DNA of 64,000 nt from Zeus faber (Eukaryota > Chordata > Actinopteri > Zeiformes > Zeidae). Below, piece after piece: positions 16,182-41,858 of this stretch. The translations under genes and the position numbers were made by a program. The stretch is taken from assembly GCA_960531495.1 (NCBI GenBank), contig OY482866.1, positions 17,761,346 to 17,825,345 on the forward strand, in the 5' to 3' direction. Every line of letters begins with the position of its first letter. Position 1 is the first letter of the stretch. Below the pieces are notes generated by a model. It ran no database searches. It was not told where the DNA came from and saw only the letters and a list, made by a program, of their open reading frames with translations.

Positions 16182-16989
16182 TCAGATATTCTTGGCACAA
16201 ACGAATGGCAACTGTTTCTCGCATGGGTACGGCTTCCAAACCATTTGAACTGCAGGAACAAACAAAGGAAAATAGTTATTGTCCGTCTGTGCATCTGTTT
16301 GTCTGCCTGCCTGTATGTCTGTCTGCCCCCCTGCCTGTCTGTCTGTCTGTCCATCTATCTGTCTGTATTTCTTTCTGTCCGTCGATCCGTCTGCCTGACC
16401 GTCTATCTGTCTGTCTGTCGGTCCGCCTATTGGTCGGTCGGTCTGTCTGTCTGTCCATCTGTCCGCCTGTCAAGCTATCTCTCTGTCGGTCTGTCTGCCT
16501 GTCGGTCCATCTGTCTGTCTGTCTGTCTGCCCGTCCATCTATCTGTCTGTCTGTCTGTCTGCCTGTCTGTCTGTCTGTCCGTCTATCTGTCTGTCTGTCT
16601 GTTTGTCTGACTGTCTGCCTGACCGTCTGTCTGTCTGTCTACCCTCCTGTCTGTCCATCTGTCCATACCTCCACTGTTCATCCCCAGACAGGAGCTGTTT
16701 GCGTGGATGTCGATCCTTAGGAAAAAGTCAAAACTGGAGCCGTCGGCCCACAACCAGATCCCGACCTGGAGGCACGACCACGATCAGACAGAGACACATG
16801 ACAGGGAGTGATCAGCTGCAGGAATCGGTTCTGGAAGCATCTCCATTGATCGCCTCCCAAACAGCGGTTTGAAATTCACGAGGAGCGGCAGCTTTGCTCA
16901 ATGTATTAGTTAGTTAGATGCAATCATGTCTCGCCTTTGTCGACAAGGTTGATCAAAAAACAAGAACAGCAACACCAGACGGAAATGTA

Positions 16990-17054
<65 letters not shown>

Positions 17055-18399
17055 GCTCTTTTACTGATAATAAAACGCTTTGCCAAAAATGCTTGCGTGG
17101 CACTGTTGTTATTAAAGTGGCTGTGATGCTGATCGTGGCGCTGCTCTTGTAAAGGGGTCTGTGTCACCGATTTTTAAAAAGCCGGACAGCTTCAGGACGT
17201 GTGCCGTTCCTTTTTTAAAAACCCAAACATGGAACCAGTTACAAAAAAAAAAAACCTCCAACCTGGATGGAATCGTGAGCTCCAATCCAAGTGGGGGGGA
17301 AGGTGTGGCCATCGCCCCGGGTCAACTCCTGCACAAAACGGTTCTCCTCCCGGCTGTGGATGGACACGAGCGTTGCACCTTCAAACATACAGTAGAACTG
17401 AGAGAGAAAGAGCGAGACACAGGCAGCAATTAGATTAAAATAAAATAAAATTTAGATAATTTAAATTAAATTAAATTAAATTGTATTTAATTTCATTTAA
17501 TTTCATGAGTGGGCAGGAAATCAGGCAGACATGGAAAGAGACATCTTTTTTTTTTTTTTTAACCAAACTCAGTGCAGGACGGAGGCCAAAAGTCGTTGCG
17601 AGACTACATCCAACTATGACATTCTAAAGTTCAGACAAATGTTGGATTTGACCGGAAAAAAAGAAATACAAATTTTAACTTTCAAATTGCAAGAGTGACT
17701 TTTCCTGATCTCAGTTGATTTGGAGCGGATTGCAACTTTCTCTGAGGCGGAAATGTTTTCGGGAGCCCCACTGACCTCGGCCTCGATCCAGGTTTTTGAT
17801 GTATTGATAAAGATCATGCAGCGCATCCCGTGTCTCATCCAACCGTCGGGACAGTAGTCACCGTGCATGTTGCTCTCAGGAGACCCTCCATCTGAAAGCA
17901 GCCACTTTAAATCACTCCAACAACGAATTTTACGAACGACTACAGTGTTGATTCTTTTTTTTTTAACCTACACATTTAATTCAGGCAGTGCAGTGACAGC
18001 ACCGGCATGTCTGAAACCTAACGCGCCATGTGATCACGTTTGCCCACATTGGACCATATTTAAGCAACGAATCTCTCCTTTAAGGCGCGCGCTCATGTGA
18101 CCACGTGCACACTCACAGCAGTCGACCGGCAGCGTTCCGGGCGGCGTTCTAGTTCCAGGAATCTCTTCTCCGGTCAGGACGTTGACGCACCAGCAGTACC
18201 CGGTGGAACCCCAGCACTGCTGCGGCAGGAAGTTCCCGTTGGCGTCACACTGCGGGACGTACGGGCCGATGATGGGCATCACTCTGCTTCTGTCATGCTC
18301 ACATTTGGTCCAGGGCACCGGGGCAGAGATGTTGATGGAATGGGCATGGCCGACAGCCAGGAGAGCGGCGAGCGGCAGGGAGACGTAGAGGAGCGCCAT
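16182..18399 (-). CDS. Secreted thyroglobulin type-1 / C-type lectin fusion protein
   Basis: Five coding exons, read on the - strand: 18117-18399, 17776-17891, 17263-17397, 16669-16765 and 16182-16249. All have GT..AG borders with matching phases and give 232 aa. Residues 1-20 form a signal peptide ([19 protein letters not shown]). Residues about 30-94 form a thyroglobulin type-1 domain with six Cys, including QQC and CWCV. Residues about 107-232 form a C-type lectin domain with six Cys: YCPDGW, RCM, FYC, SSC, PYPC and PFVCAK. It also has LVSIHS and WIGAHDS. The EPN/QPD and WND calcium-sugar motifs are absent, so classical sugar binding is doubtful. Type-1 domains often inhibit cysteine cathepsins, so an extracellular inhibitor or binding role is possible (inference). 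The intron between exons 4 and 5 is mostly a CTGT repeat. I do not recognise a named gene. Confidence 0.82.
16285..16665 (+). repeat. Degenerate (CTGT)n repeat filling the last intron of the lectin-fusion gene
   Basis: About 380 bases of CTGT with CCGT, CTAT and CCAT variants, between coding exons 4 and 5 of the - strand gene. Confidence 0.95.
16989..17054 (+). repeat. (CAA)n microsatellite
   Basis: About 22 ACA/CAA trinucleotides in an intron of the lectin-fusion gene. Confidence 0.95.
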
Positions 18400-18422
18400 G
18401 GCAATGCTCAGGGACGTCCGAA

Positions 18423-19408
<986 letters not shown>

Positions 19409-19481
19409 CTCGTTGTGCTGCAAGTCCGTCTCAATCGGCGGCGTTCCCTCTGCACCGGCCGGTCACCTTCCCCTTTATATC
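19409..19481 (-). promoter_or_regulatory. Predicted TATA promoter and non-coding first exon of the lectin-fusion gene
   Basis: On the - strand, GGGATATAAAGG (TATAAA at 19,479-19,474) is followed about 30 bases later by a likely start near 19,447. A short leader exon ends at 19,409 with donor GAG|GTGAGTCGC. This would join the acceptor before 18,423. The promoter and exon are inferred from signals only. Confidence 0.5.
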
Positions 19482-21430
<1,949 letters not shown>

Positions 21431-21433
21431 CTG

Positions 21434-24382
21434 TCATGACGTGTCCATATGCTCTGGAGCTTGTTTTATCAAGCCCCCCTCTCCAAAATAAACCTGGATG
21501 GATCCGGCAATCCAGTCGCCTGGATTAAGGTCATGTAGGGGACCTTCCAGGGGTCTGGGCAGGGGGTCTTTAACCTGTGTGTTGATTTGACGAAATGTAC
21601 ATTTAATGACCTGGGGAGGTAAGGATTGTCGGAGGGGCCATACCAAATGCAGTCTTTCTGGCAACCATCCCGTTTCCAAATGGCACGTTCAGGTGCCGGG
21701 GCATGGATCTGGAATTGTAAGTGATCGTTAAAAGAGAGGGAGGGTCCTAAAGGGACCACTGTGCCCCCTGGGTTTTACGCAGTGAGGTCAGCGGAGCTGT
21801 CGGCTGCAGCATTACCATTTGAAACAGTCATGGTCAACTCGTCACGGTTAGTGTGAGCGGTGCATTTACATACAGCTATTTGAGATAAGAGGGTTATGGC
21901 ATCGTAACATTCAATGGATATTCCTTATATCCTATTAGTCAGATCACATTAGCCCATAACTTTTCCTGCTATGAAAATAAGGTTACAACAAATACAGACA
22001 GAAAGCACAAAACAATGATGCATGACGAACAAACAGACGAAACGTACACCCTCTAATAGTTGTACTAATTACACCGCGTTCCAAATTATTATGCAAATGA
22101 TATTTATCTCTGATTTTCCTAAATAGTCGATGCAAATGACAGCCAGTATAATTTTCAAGTCATCAACCGTACGGGTATAATTCGAATGTTATGAAACAAA
22201 CCCATGATAACCAATGAAAACAGTATTTTTTTCAAAAATAAAAAACTCAAAATGCACAGATCCAAATTATTATGCACAACAGAGTTTCAAAACATGTTAA
22301 AGGTTGTATGAACTGAAATGGTCATTTGTTGAATTTGCAGCATTAGGAGAAATCATTTCTGAAATCAAAAGATATTTCAATCAAAAACGTGAACATAGGA
22401 GGCTTCTTTGACATCACCTTCACTATTCTTGCCTCCATTGAACTTGTGAGTTTTTGGAGAGTTTCTGCTTGAATTTCTTTGCAGGATGTCAGAACAGCCT
22501 CCCAGAGCTGCTGGTTTGATGCCAACTGCCTCCACCCTCATAGATCTTTTGCTTGAGGATGCTCCAAAGGTTCTCAATAGGGTGGAGGTCAGGGGAGGAT
22601 GGGGGCCACGCCATGAATTTCTCTCCTTTGATGCCCATAGCAGCCAATGACACAGAGGTATTCTTTGCAGCATGAGATGGTGCGTTGTGAGGCATGAAGA
22701 TGATTTTACTACGGAAGGCACGGTTCTTCTTTTTGTACCATGGAAGAAAGTGCTCAGTCACAAACTCTAAAGGGGGCCTACCAGCTCTCTCCCCATGATT
22801 CCGGCCCAAAACATGACTCCGCCACCTCCTTGCTGACGTGGCAGCTAGTTGGGACATGGTGGCCATCCACCAACCATCCACTACTCCATCCATCTGCACC
22901 ATCCAGGGTTGCACGGCACTCATCAGTAAACAAGACTGTTTGAAAATGAGTCTTCATGTATTTCTGGGCCCCCTGCAACCGTTTCTGCTTGTGAGCATTG
23001 CTTAGGGGGGGCCCAATAGTAGGTTTATGCACAACTGCAGCCTCTGGAGGATCCTACACCTTGAGGTTCACAAGACTCCAGAGGTACCAGCAGCTTCAAA
23101 TACCTGTTTGCTGCTTTGTAACGGCATTTCAGCAGCTGCTCTCTTAATCCCATGAATCTGTCTGGCAGAAACCTTCCTCATTCTGCCTTTATCTGCAATG
23201 ACCCGTCTGTGCTCTGAATCAGCCACAAATCTCTTCACAGTACGATGATCATGATTAAGTTTTCATGAAATATCTAATGTTTTCATACCTTGACCAAGGC
23301 ATTACACTATTCGAGGCTTTTTGGCAGCAGAGAGATCCTTGTGGAGAACCTGTGGCTGCTTAATAATGTGGAACGTCCTTCTGAAGTAGTTTTCCTTGAA
23401 TTGGGCTCACCTGGCAAACTAATTATCACAGGTGTCTGAGATTGATTTCAGTGATCCAAAGAGCCCTGAGACCTAATAACATCCATGAGTGTAACTGAAA
23501 AACTAAAAATAAAATGTGTATGAGACTAAAATCCAATTTGCATAATAATTTGGAACGCGGTGTAAATTAAAATGTTGATTTCCAATTTCCCTGAATTCCT
23601 ATGAATTCCTGTTGACAGTGAAGCCTCTGGATTACTGTGTGGAGATGCCTGAGAAGTTTGCCCTCCGGTTGCTAATTTAATAAATGAACCTTTCGGTGAG
23701 AATGCGAGCGTGGATCAACACAAACAATTCAGAAACCCGGGCGGAGGGGTGCCCAGGGAGTCTGGCAGATTCCAGAGTCTCAAAAGGAGTCACAACCGAG
23801 TATATGTCACGAGCAGGTGACCAGGGTGGGTGACCTTTGTGCAGACCCATCCACAAAAAGCTCCATCTCGTGATTCACAAGAGCTTCAGTAACGAGATCT
23901 GGGTGAGGCGAAGCCTCCATCGCCGGAAGGGCAGAAGAGTGAGCTGGATTCGGAACGGCGCAGCGCTGCAAAGTGATGCAAGGAAGTGAAAACAGCACAT
24001 GTTGATGACGGAGAGCCGTCGCTGGAGAGAAAGGGAGCCGTTTAGCCCTGTAGCAAGATGGAGGCTACGGGATGTGGCTCTGAAACAATGAACAACAGGA
24101 CGCAATTCATCTCCGCGAGGCTTGCGACAACGCGGCTGGCATGAAGCCATCTTTGTCATCCACGGTTTCAAAGTAAAAAGAGCGCAAACGCCAAACACGG
24201 AGCAGATGCAAGAGCTTGTGCAATTGCAAAAAACTTTCCTCTGCCTCAGGCGCCCAAGCAACTATGTGACGACAAGAAGCCCTTCCCATGAGCCGTTGCT
24301 GATAATGGCTCACGGGATAATAAAGTATCACATAATCAACACTCCGAGAGTGACAGTAACCACAGCAGCCCAAAAAGGCCAT
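21434..24382 (-). mobile_element. Endogenous retrovirus pol fragments, split by a Tc1 element
   Basis: On the - strand three pol pieces lie in the expected order. Near 24,382-24,107 is a reverse-transcriptase connection segment (FLGCCGYC, PEAEESF motifs). Near 23,900-23,810 is the start of an RNase H domain (LFVDGSA). Near 21,630-21,430 is the C-terminal part of an integrase (PLHDLNPGDW). The RNase H core, most of integrase, and recognisable gag, env or LTRs are missing, and the frame breaks within the integrase piece. It is a degraded copy without coding capacity, of the gammaretrovirus-like type by motif style (inference). The Tc1 element at 22,072-23,562 sits inside it. Confidence 0.65.
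22072..23562 (-). mobile_element. Inactivated Tc1-family DNA transposon
   Basis: Perfect 27-bp terminal inverted repeats start CACCGCGTTCCAAATTATTA at 22,072 and end with its complement at 23,562, flanked by TA target duplications (22,070-71 and 23,563-64). The transposase remnant is on the - strand from about 23,230 to 22,350, in several frames. It keeps LFTDE (first catalytic Asp), HNAPSH and SPDLHPIENLW (third catalytic Glu). In the HNAPSH motif the usual second catalytic Asp (DNAPSH) has become His, and frameshifts divide the gene, so the element cannot move itself. Its clean ends and TA duplication show that it inserted into the retroviral remnant. Confidence 0.92.
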
Positions 24383-24523
24383 TACTTGTTATTTTACGTG
24401 TTTATTTTTTTGTCTGTGGTTTTTGCGATATCCAAAATGGCAGCAACAGTACTGCTGCCAAGGGCGCGACCCGTTGATGTCAAGACACAAATAATGAAGG
24501 TTCTTTTGTACCAGCTGGGGTTT

Positions 24524-24547
24524 CCCTAACCCTAACCCTAACCCTAA
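24524..24547 (+). repeat. Interstitial telomere-type repeat (CCCTAA)4
   Basis: Four perfect CCCTAA units in non-coding sequence next to the retroviral remnant. Confidence 0.9.
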
Positions 24548-25450
24548 GACCCACCTTAGAAACCCCCCTCCTATCGGCGCAAAACAATTTGACTTTAGAT
24601 CCTATTCCGTTCTATTCTATTCCATACATGCGTACCAAATATCGCCAATGTAACAAATGCACAACGCCTGAGGATAGACCTTTTGATTTGTGTCAAATTT
24701 AAGAGGAAGTGAACTTACAAAGGTCATTATACATATCAATATGTTCATACAGATAAAATAGGAAAGAGCATTGGCGTATTTGAGAATACATATCAAGTGG
24801 TATTAGGATGTAGAAAAGAACAATGAATGGAAGAATCCTCTTTCCAAAATTGAGGAAGATCCAAAAACCACAAACAACAATAATGAAGCTGCGTGCATTC
24901 ATAACAATGAAAATGCAGATTTAAGTTCAGAAGATGAATACATTGATGAAACATTAAGCGATAAACACCAACATGGAATGTTTATGGAGCATGTTTCCAA
25001 AAAAAAAAAAGATAAAAGACGTTAAGTTGACATTAAGTAGTTATTTCAATGCACAGATTCTAAATGTGGATGGTAGATTTGCCAAATATTTCGATTGTAT
25101 TTCCTATAGACAATATTGAGCAAAGGTGATGACAAAGACAAAAATGACTTGTGATTACTGTGTAAAAAATGTATTCGCACCGATCTACATTTGTATCAAG
25201 AAATTGTGATAAACCTTTACAAACTCATCAAAAACAAACATCGGGGCTACATTGAGAAGGCAGTCACTTTGTGACATCATAAACCGACGTTATATCAATC
25301 CACGATTCGTCTCTGAGCAGTCGTAAAAATCTAAAAATTGTAACTCGTGTGTGCACAGAATCCAGAGAACTGTAATACCTATCTAACACAACTAAACTGG
25401 ACCCCATGTATTTCTGCCTGCGTCTATATTTATTATTATTATTGTTGTTG

Positions 25451-25485
<35 letters not shown>

Positions 25486-25782
25486 TGAAAAGTCGTGGGA
25501 AATAAAGTTATAGATGATTCAGTACAGTTTTAATCTTTAAGTTAAAAAGCACAACTCAAACACAACCTGAGACTGTTACCATAATTTAACACCTGTTAAT
25601 TAACGTTATGTGTATGTGTGAGTGAGAGCTCAGCTCTTTGTAAATAGCACTGATACTGTATGATAGTTGAAACGAAAGCCAAGGGGAAGCAATGCGTTTC
25701 TCGCTCTGTAGAACAAACTTGAAATCAACTTCCTCTTCTGACAAATATCACTTCCTTTATCGACTTCATCAGCTGGGTGCTA

Positions 25783-25818
<36 letters not shown>

Positions 25819-25841
25819 AATCTCCCTACCCCTCTCTCCAG
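24548..25841. other. Intergenic stretch upstream of tlr2
   Basis: AT-rich. It contains an ATT/GTT trinucleotide run (25,430-25,482) and a CT run (25,785-25,815) that serves as the polypyrimidine tract of the first tlr2 coding exon. A non-coding first tlr2 exon is expected here, but I cannot place it with confidence. Nothing else recognisable. Confidence 0.5.
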
Positions 25842-25842
25842 G

Positions 25843-31457
<5,615 letters not shown>

Positions 31458-33713
31458 AGAGGTTCAGAGGTTTCACTCCTGGTCACTCTCAACCACATTA
31501 ATGTGCACAAGCAATCGATGTGATGATATAAGGATCATCGGTTTGTGGGAAGTTGGGAGTCCCACCAATCTGCCAGAGTGAAAAAAAAGTTCTCGTAAAT
31601 ATCTTTCATATCTATAATAGTTGTTTCATCTCTGGTAAATTATGTACAAAACATTTCAACCCAGTGTGAATCACAGAGGTTTTCTTTCTTTCTTATTTTG
31701 GCTCGTTTACATTGCCTATCTAGGGGGGGGGGGGGGGGGCGTGTTCTTGCCGTCAGGGAACATCGCGGCTCCACTCTCGGCCGCAGGGGAAAAGCCGTCA
31801 GAGCCGCTCGGCACCATGAGCCAAACACGAACAGACCGCAAGGAAAAAGGGGCGGAGGAGGGGACGTGTTATGAAGTCAATGGCAGGCATCGATATGTAA
31901 CAGGTGGACAGTCAGTCAAAACTGTTTCGGAGTTCAAAACGGAAGTGAACAGGCTGGGGACGCATCCCCGACAACGATAAGCCCTGCACGCACGGGTATA
32001 GTCAGGGCCACGAGAAAGTCTATTTCATACCATTATTGATATTTGACATTTTTCCATCATAACATCAAGGTCCAGGCTACATTTTACAGAAACATGACTG
32101 CAACAAGTTGACTTTTATTTCTCATAGTTCCTGTAAAAAGTTGCGGACGTACCGTGGAAACCTTCTCATAACATAGTCCAGATTAAACATTTAAGACACA
32201 TTCAACAGTTTAGTTATTTAGCATGAGTTGTCGTCATGCACGTGGAGTGACAAGTGACATCGCTTCAAAGTTGAGCCTTTATTCTCTCGGCCTTGTGTCT
32301 CTGTTCTGCCGGCTGCTTTTTTTTTTTTTGTTTCAAATCACTGTAAAACGTTTCAATTTCACACTGTTTTAATTTGCAATAATTCATTAAAATGGAATTT
32401 AGAGCTTGTTTTCTTCTGGTTGTCCGGCGGTGAGAACCGGCAGCTCGTTGGCCTACCGTGCGCAACATCGGTTCCAATGTCCAAACGCCAACGATGCTAA
32501 CAAGAGGGCTTGAGCAAAGCGCTTTGATCACTTTGTGGTATAAGCTCACCGCCTTTTAAAACGCTGAGCGCGTCGAGCGAATAACTGTCTGTCACTCATA
32601 CGTGTTTTAATAGCACATTTCTAAAGCCTGTCAGTGAAGTTAAAGTGTGGCTAGCTTGTGTACGTGATCGGAGCCAAGGCTGCCACATAGAAATAAATAT
32701 CAGTGTTCCATTTACTTCAGTGTGGTTTTGAGTTTATCTTAACACTGTTTTAAAAAAGCTAATTTAATAAACAACACTGATATATCTTGTGTTTGGCTTT
32801 GATCTCTCTCTACTTAGTCTGTACCGCCATGGTATCTGCATGGTTGTTGGTTATCAACAATTATCACCAGTAATGAGAAAGTAATAACCGCTATATCAAC
32901 CGAAACATACCTTACTCAAGTCTTACACACTGTAAACGCCTACGTTCCTGTGGAGGAAATACACCAACTTCCTCCAGGGGGCGGTAGAGGACACATCTGA
33001 TCCAGCTGTTCCAGCAGAATTACATAACATGACAACTGTTGAGGAATGTGTCACCTTGAACCTATTTTACCGGAGGGAAAGAAAATAAATAAATACCGCG
33101 AATCGCTCTCGGAGCAAAGACGGGGGAGACTCCAAAGATGATGGGCGGAAGACATTTGGGAGGCTCAGTTCGTCGTCGTTGCTCGCTGCAGCCCGCTCGC
33201 TCTGACGTGTGGGACTACGACTCGGGGCTTGCCGTGAAGAACTTTCCCCGGCGAAAGATTCCCTCAGATCGCAGCGACGCGTGAAAAGCGGCGTTTGTGT
33301 CACTCGAATCGTCCGCGCGCTTAAGTAAGATATGTTTCGGGCCTGTGCTTGAGCGTTGCCGGTTCACGCCCGGTGGCGCCCGACTGTCACCCGGCCGTAG
33401 TGTAGAAACGTCAACCTGCCTCAGGTGTGAAGCAGTCCAGGTGCACAAACCATGAGTTGGAGGGGGAGAAACACCGGTCCTAACATCTCCATCCTGTGTG
33501 AAAAATCCTCACATCGAAGCACGCGGGTTCCAATCCGTCGACCGCTTTGGCTCTGCTCTGCGGGACCACAGCGCCGCCCGTGGCTGTGGCTCTGCGCCAC
33601 ATCCCAGCGGTCAAAGTGTTTGTTGGGGGGGGGGGGATAAAAGAAAAACAAAAAAAAAAAAAAACGTGTAAAACCAGCAAAAGGCAGCGCCGATTCCCGA
33701 CGTGCACGCCCGT
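31458..33713. other. tlr2 3' UTR and the tail-to-tail gap to rnf175
   Basis: Non-coding. It has a run of about 17 G (31,723-31,739) and AT-rich sequence. Because rnf175 is on the - strand, its 3' UTR also lies here; TTTATT at about 32,277 could be its poly(A) signal. Exact ends cannot be set by eye. Confidence 0.5.
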
Positions 33714-39174
<5,461 letters not shown>

Positions 39175-39893
39175 ACCTGCCACCCCGCAGCTAGCCGGCC
39201 AACCGCTAGCAGGGCTAGCTTCCTGGTGATGTCATAACTACGGATGCCGCCGAGGCTCAAAAATGAAATCCAGTTGAGGACGCGCGGATCTGAAACTTCG
39301 ACTGGAGAGTCTTACACAACTATGAAGTTTTGTATTTCGGCTTTTATACAAATTGAAAACAACTCGTGATGCCGTCATGTTATACAGCAAACATTGGGTT
39401 AAATGGTTTAACGCGAAGTGACCCGACCGTCCAACAATGTTATGCATTTATCTATAATTGAGTGAACCATAAAACAAGATTGGAGACAAGTCAGGTTTGA
39501 AGTCTTTATTAGACAAGTCGCATTTCAATTGCAGTCATACAAAATGTCTTGCTCAGTCAGTCAAAGCAGTTAACTCAAAAAACAGACAATTCCTTGCCCT
39601 GGAATTTATTCTCTCCTGGAAAAAACAGGCTCAGCACTGGTTGTTTGTGCCAAGAGGGGACCAGGTATTAGTACAAACTCCTGGAGCATTCTCTTGTTCC
39701 AACTTCCCAATGTTTATTGTGAAGTCTCCCCACTGGAACCTGTGGAAAAGTAAAACAATCAGGAACCTAAACATTTACCATAAACGCATGACTATTTCAG
39801 TCAGCTATCCTGCAGTCTGTGCTGCCACTCAAGAATGAAAGTTGATTGACAGGTCAGTTTTTTTTTTTTGTTTGTTTTTTTTTTAATTTGGGG

Positions 39894-39990
39894 TTTCGCT
39901 CAGACATCCAAGGAAGGTTTGGGCCGTCTCAGGTCTGCAGACCTCAGGTGTAAACTGCGAATGTTAGGAAGTTACGTCATCACAGCGAAA
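39894..39990 (-). ncRNA. snord14: Box C/D snoRNA U14 (SNORD14), copy 1
   Basis: On the - strand, a terminal stem (TTTCGC/GCGAAA) encloses box C TGATGA and box D CTGA. CATTCGCAGTTTA can pair with the conserved 18S rRNA segment around AAACTGCGAATG. CCTTCCTTGGATGT next to box D is complementary to 18S ACATCCAAGGAAGG. These two guides define U14, which is needed for early 18S processing and guides 2'-O-methylation in 18S. Confidence 0.9.
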
Positions 39991-40244
39991 CATGGCAGAT
40001 GCCTTGGAACAAGTGGGATTCAGAACTAAGAGTTCCCCTGACATTTACAATCTCAAACTGCATTTTAATAAGGTACGATAAAACAAATCCTCACCAACTC
40101 TAAAATGAAGCCATGATTACGGCTGCGCCTGCTAACCGCCTTTGGAGCCAACAGTTCTCAGCCAACACAAGCCCTGAAAACAACGAGAACGCGTCAGAAA
40201 CCAAAAAAAGCACAAAAAAGAAACTACAGTTTGACCCGTACGCA

Positions 40245-40341
40245 TTTCGCTCAGACATCCAAGGAAGGTTTGGGCCGTCTCTGGTCCGGAGACCTCAGGT
40301 GCAAACTGCGAATGTTAGGAGTTTACGTCATCACAGCGAAA
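40245..40341 (-). ncRNA. snord14: U14 snoRNA (SNORD14), copy 2
   Basis: Terminal stem, box C, box D and both 18S guides are intact (CATTCGCAGTTTG, CCTTCCTTGGATGT). It lies about 72 bases upstream of the acceptor of exon 40095-40173. Confidence 0.9.
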
Positions 40342-40736
40342 CGTGGGAGAGCGAGCAGCAAATTCTGGTCACCCAGAACGAAATCCACGTCATTAACACA
40401 GCTAGGCTCTGAGGCCGATGCACTGCCAGCTTCTTTACAGTATTGTTTGACTTGCGAGTTAGTGTCGAAAAATAAATTAATCACTATTTGCAGCATTCGC
40501 GACTTGCAGAATGTTAAAGTCGATTAAAAAAAATTCCAACGGGCAGTTTCAACTGCCTATGTACCCACCAGCTCTTTACGCAGCACTTGGCAGGACGCCA
40601 ACTTCCCGCCGGAGAGCATCAGAGGCTAGAGTACACCAGAAGCTCCAACCTGGAAAGCGTATATAGAGGGAAGGTTAACGCAAACAGTGGCCTGGGTCTT
40701 CGCTACTTGAAACTGCTTGACCGGTTCGTTTAAGGC

Positions 40737-40831
40737 TTCGCTCAGACATCCAAGGAAGGTTTGGGCCGTCTCTGGTCGGCAGACCTCAGGTGTCAACTGC
40801 GAATGTTAGGAAGTTACATCATCACAGCGAA
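40737..40831 (-). ncRNA. snord14: U14 snoRNA (SNORD14), copy 3
   Basis: Boxes C and D and the box-D guide are intact. The first guide reads CATTCGCAGTTGA, one base pair shorter with 18S. The terminal stem is TTCGC/GCGAA, pairing with one wobble or mismatch beyond it. Confidence 0.88.
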
Positions 40832-41073
40832 ACATGGCGGACGCCTTGGGAGAAAAAAAATCTTTGCGTCCAGATTACCGCTGACTGCATTTGTTATTAT
40901 ACGACCCATACTCACAATATCCAAAATGAAGCGCCAAACATGGCCGCGTTCAAGCCCACTTCCTTTAGACGCCGGTCTCAATCAAATCCAACCTGAAAAT
41001 GACATTTAAGGAAAGTCACTTCTCAGTAGAGGATCAAGTGCACAAGATGGCGGACAGTCACTTTCTACAGTTG

Positions 41074-41170
41074 TTTCGCTCAGACATCCAAGGAAGGTTT
41101 GGGCCGTCTCTGGTCGGCAGACCTCAGGTGTCAACTGCGAATGTTAGGAAGTTACATCATCACAGCGAAA
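41074..41170 (-). ncRNA. snord14: U14 snoRNA (SNORD14), copy 4
   Basis: Full TTTCGC/GCGAAA stem and intact boxes. The first guide has the CATTCGCAGTTGA variant shared with copies 3 and 6. Confidence 0.9.
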
Positions 41171-41425
41171 CATGGCAGATGCCTTGGAACAAGTGGGATT
41201 CAGAACTAAGAGTTCCCCTGACATTTACAATCTCAAACTGAATTTTAATAAGGTACGATAAAACAAATACTCACCAACTCTCAAATGAAGCCATGATTAC
41301 GGCTGCGCCTGCTAACCGCCTTCGGAGCCCACAGTTCTCAGCCAACACAAGCCCTGAAAACAACGAGAACGCGTCAGAAACAAAAAAGACGCACAAAAAA
41401 GGAATGACAGTTTGACCCGTACGCA

Positions 41426-41522
41426 TTTCGCTCAGACATCCAAGGAAGGTTTGGGCCGTCTCTGGTCGGCAGACCTCAGGTGCAAACTGCGAATGTTAGG
41501 AAGTTACATCATCACAGCGAAA
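41426..41522 (-). ncRNA. snord14: U14 snoRNA (SNORD14), copy 5
   Basis: Full stem, intact boxes, and first guide CATTCGCAGTTTG as in copies 2 and 7. Confidence 0.9.
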
Positions 41523-41762
41523 CATGGCAGACGCCTTGGGAGAAAAAAAATCTTTGCGTCCAGATTACCGCTGACGGCATTTGTTGTTATACGACCCATA
41601 CTCACAATCTCCAAAATGAAGCGCCAAACATGCCGCGTTCAAGCCCACTTCCTTTAGACGCCCGTCTCAGTCAAATCCAACCTGAAAATGACATTTAAGG
41701 AAAGTCACTTCTCAGTGGAGGATCAAGTGCACAAGATGGCGGACAGTCACTTTCTACAGTTG

Positions 41763-41858
41763 TTTCGCTCAGACATCCAAGGAAGGTTTGGGCCGTCTCT
41801 GGTCGGCAGACCTCAGGTGTCAACTGCGAATGTTAGGAAGTTACATCATCACAGCGAA
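41763..41858 (-). ncRNA. snord14: U14 snoRNA (SNORD14), copy 6
   Basis: Intact boxes and box-D guide, with the CATTCGCAGTTGA variant. The stem is one pair shorter because the sequence after GCGAA changes to CAACAG. Confidence 0.88.

Noticed and set aside
16285-16665. CRISPR-like or minisatellite array with regular spacing
   Set aside because: It is a tetranucleotide CTGT repeat with point variants, without spacers.
24699-24902. Hydrophobic - strand open frame
   Set aside because: It is AT-rich non-coding sequence with no family resemblance or splice context.
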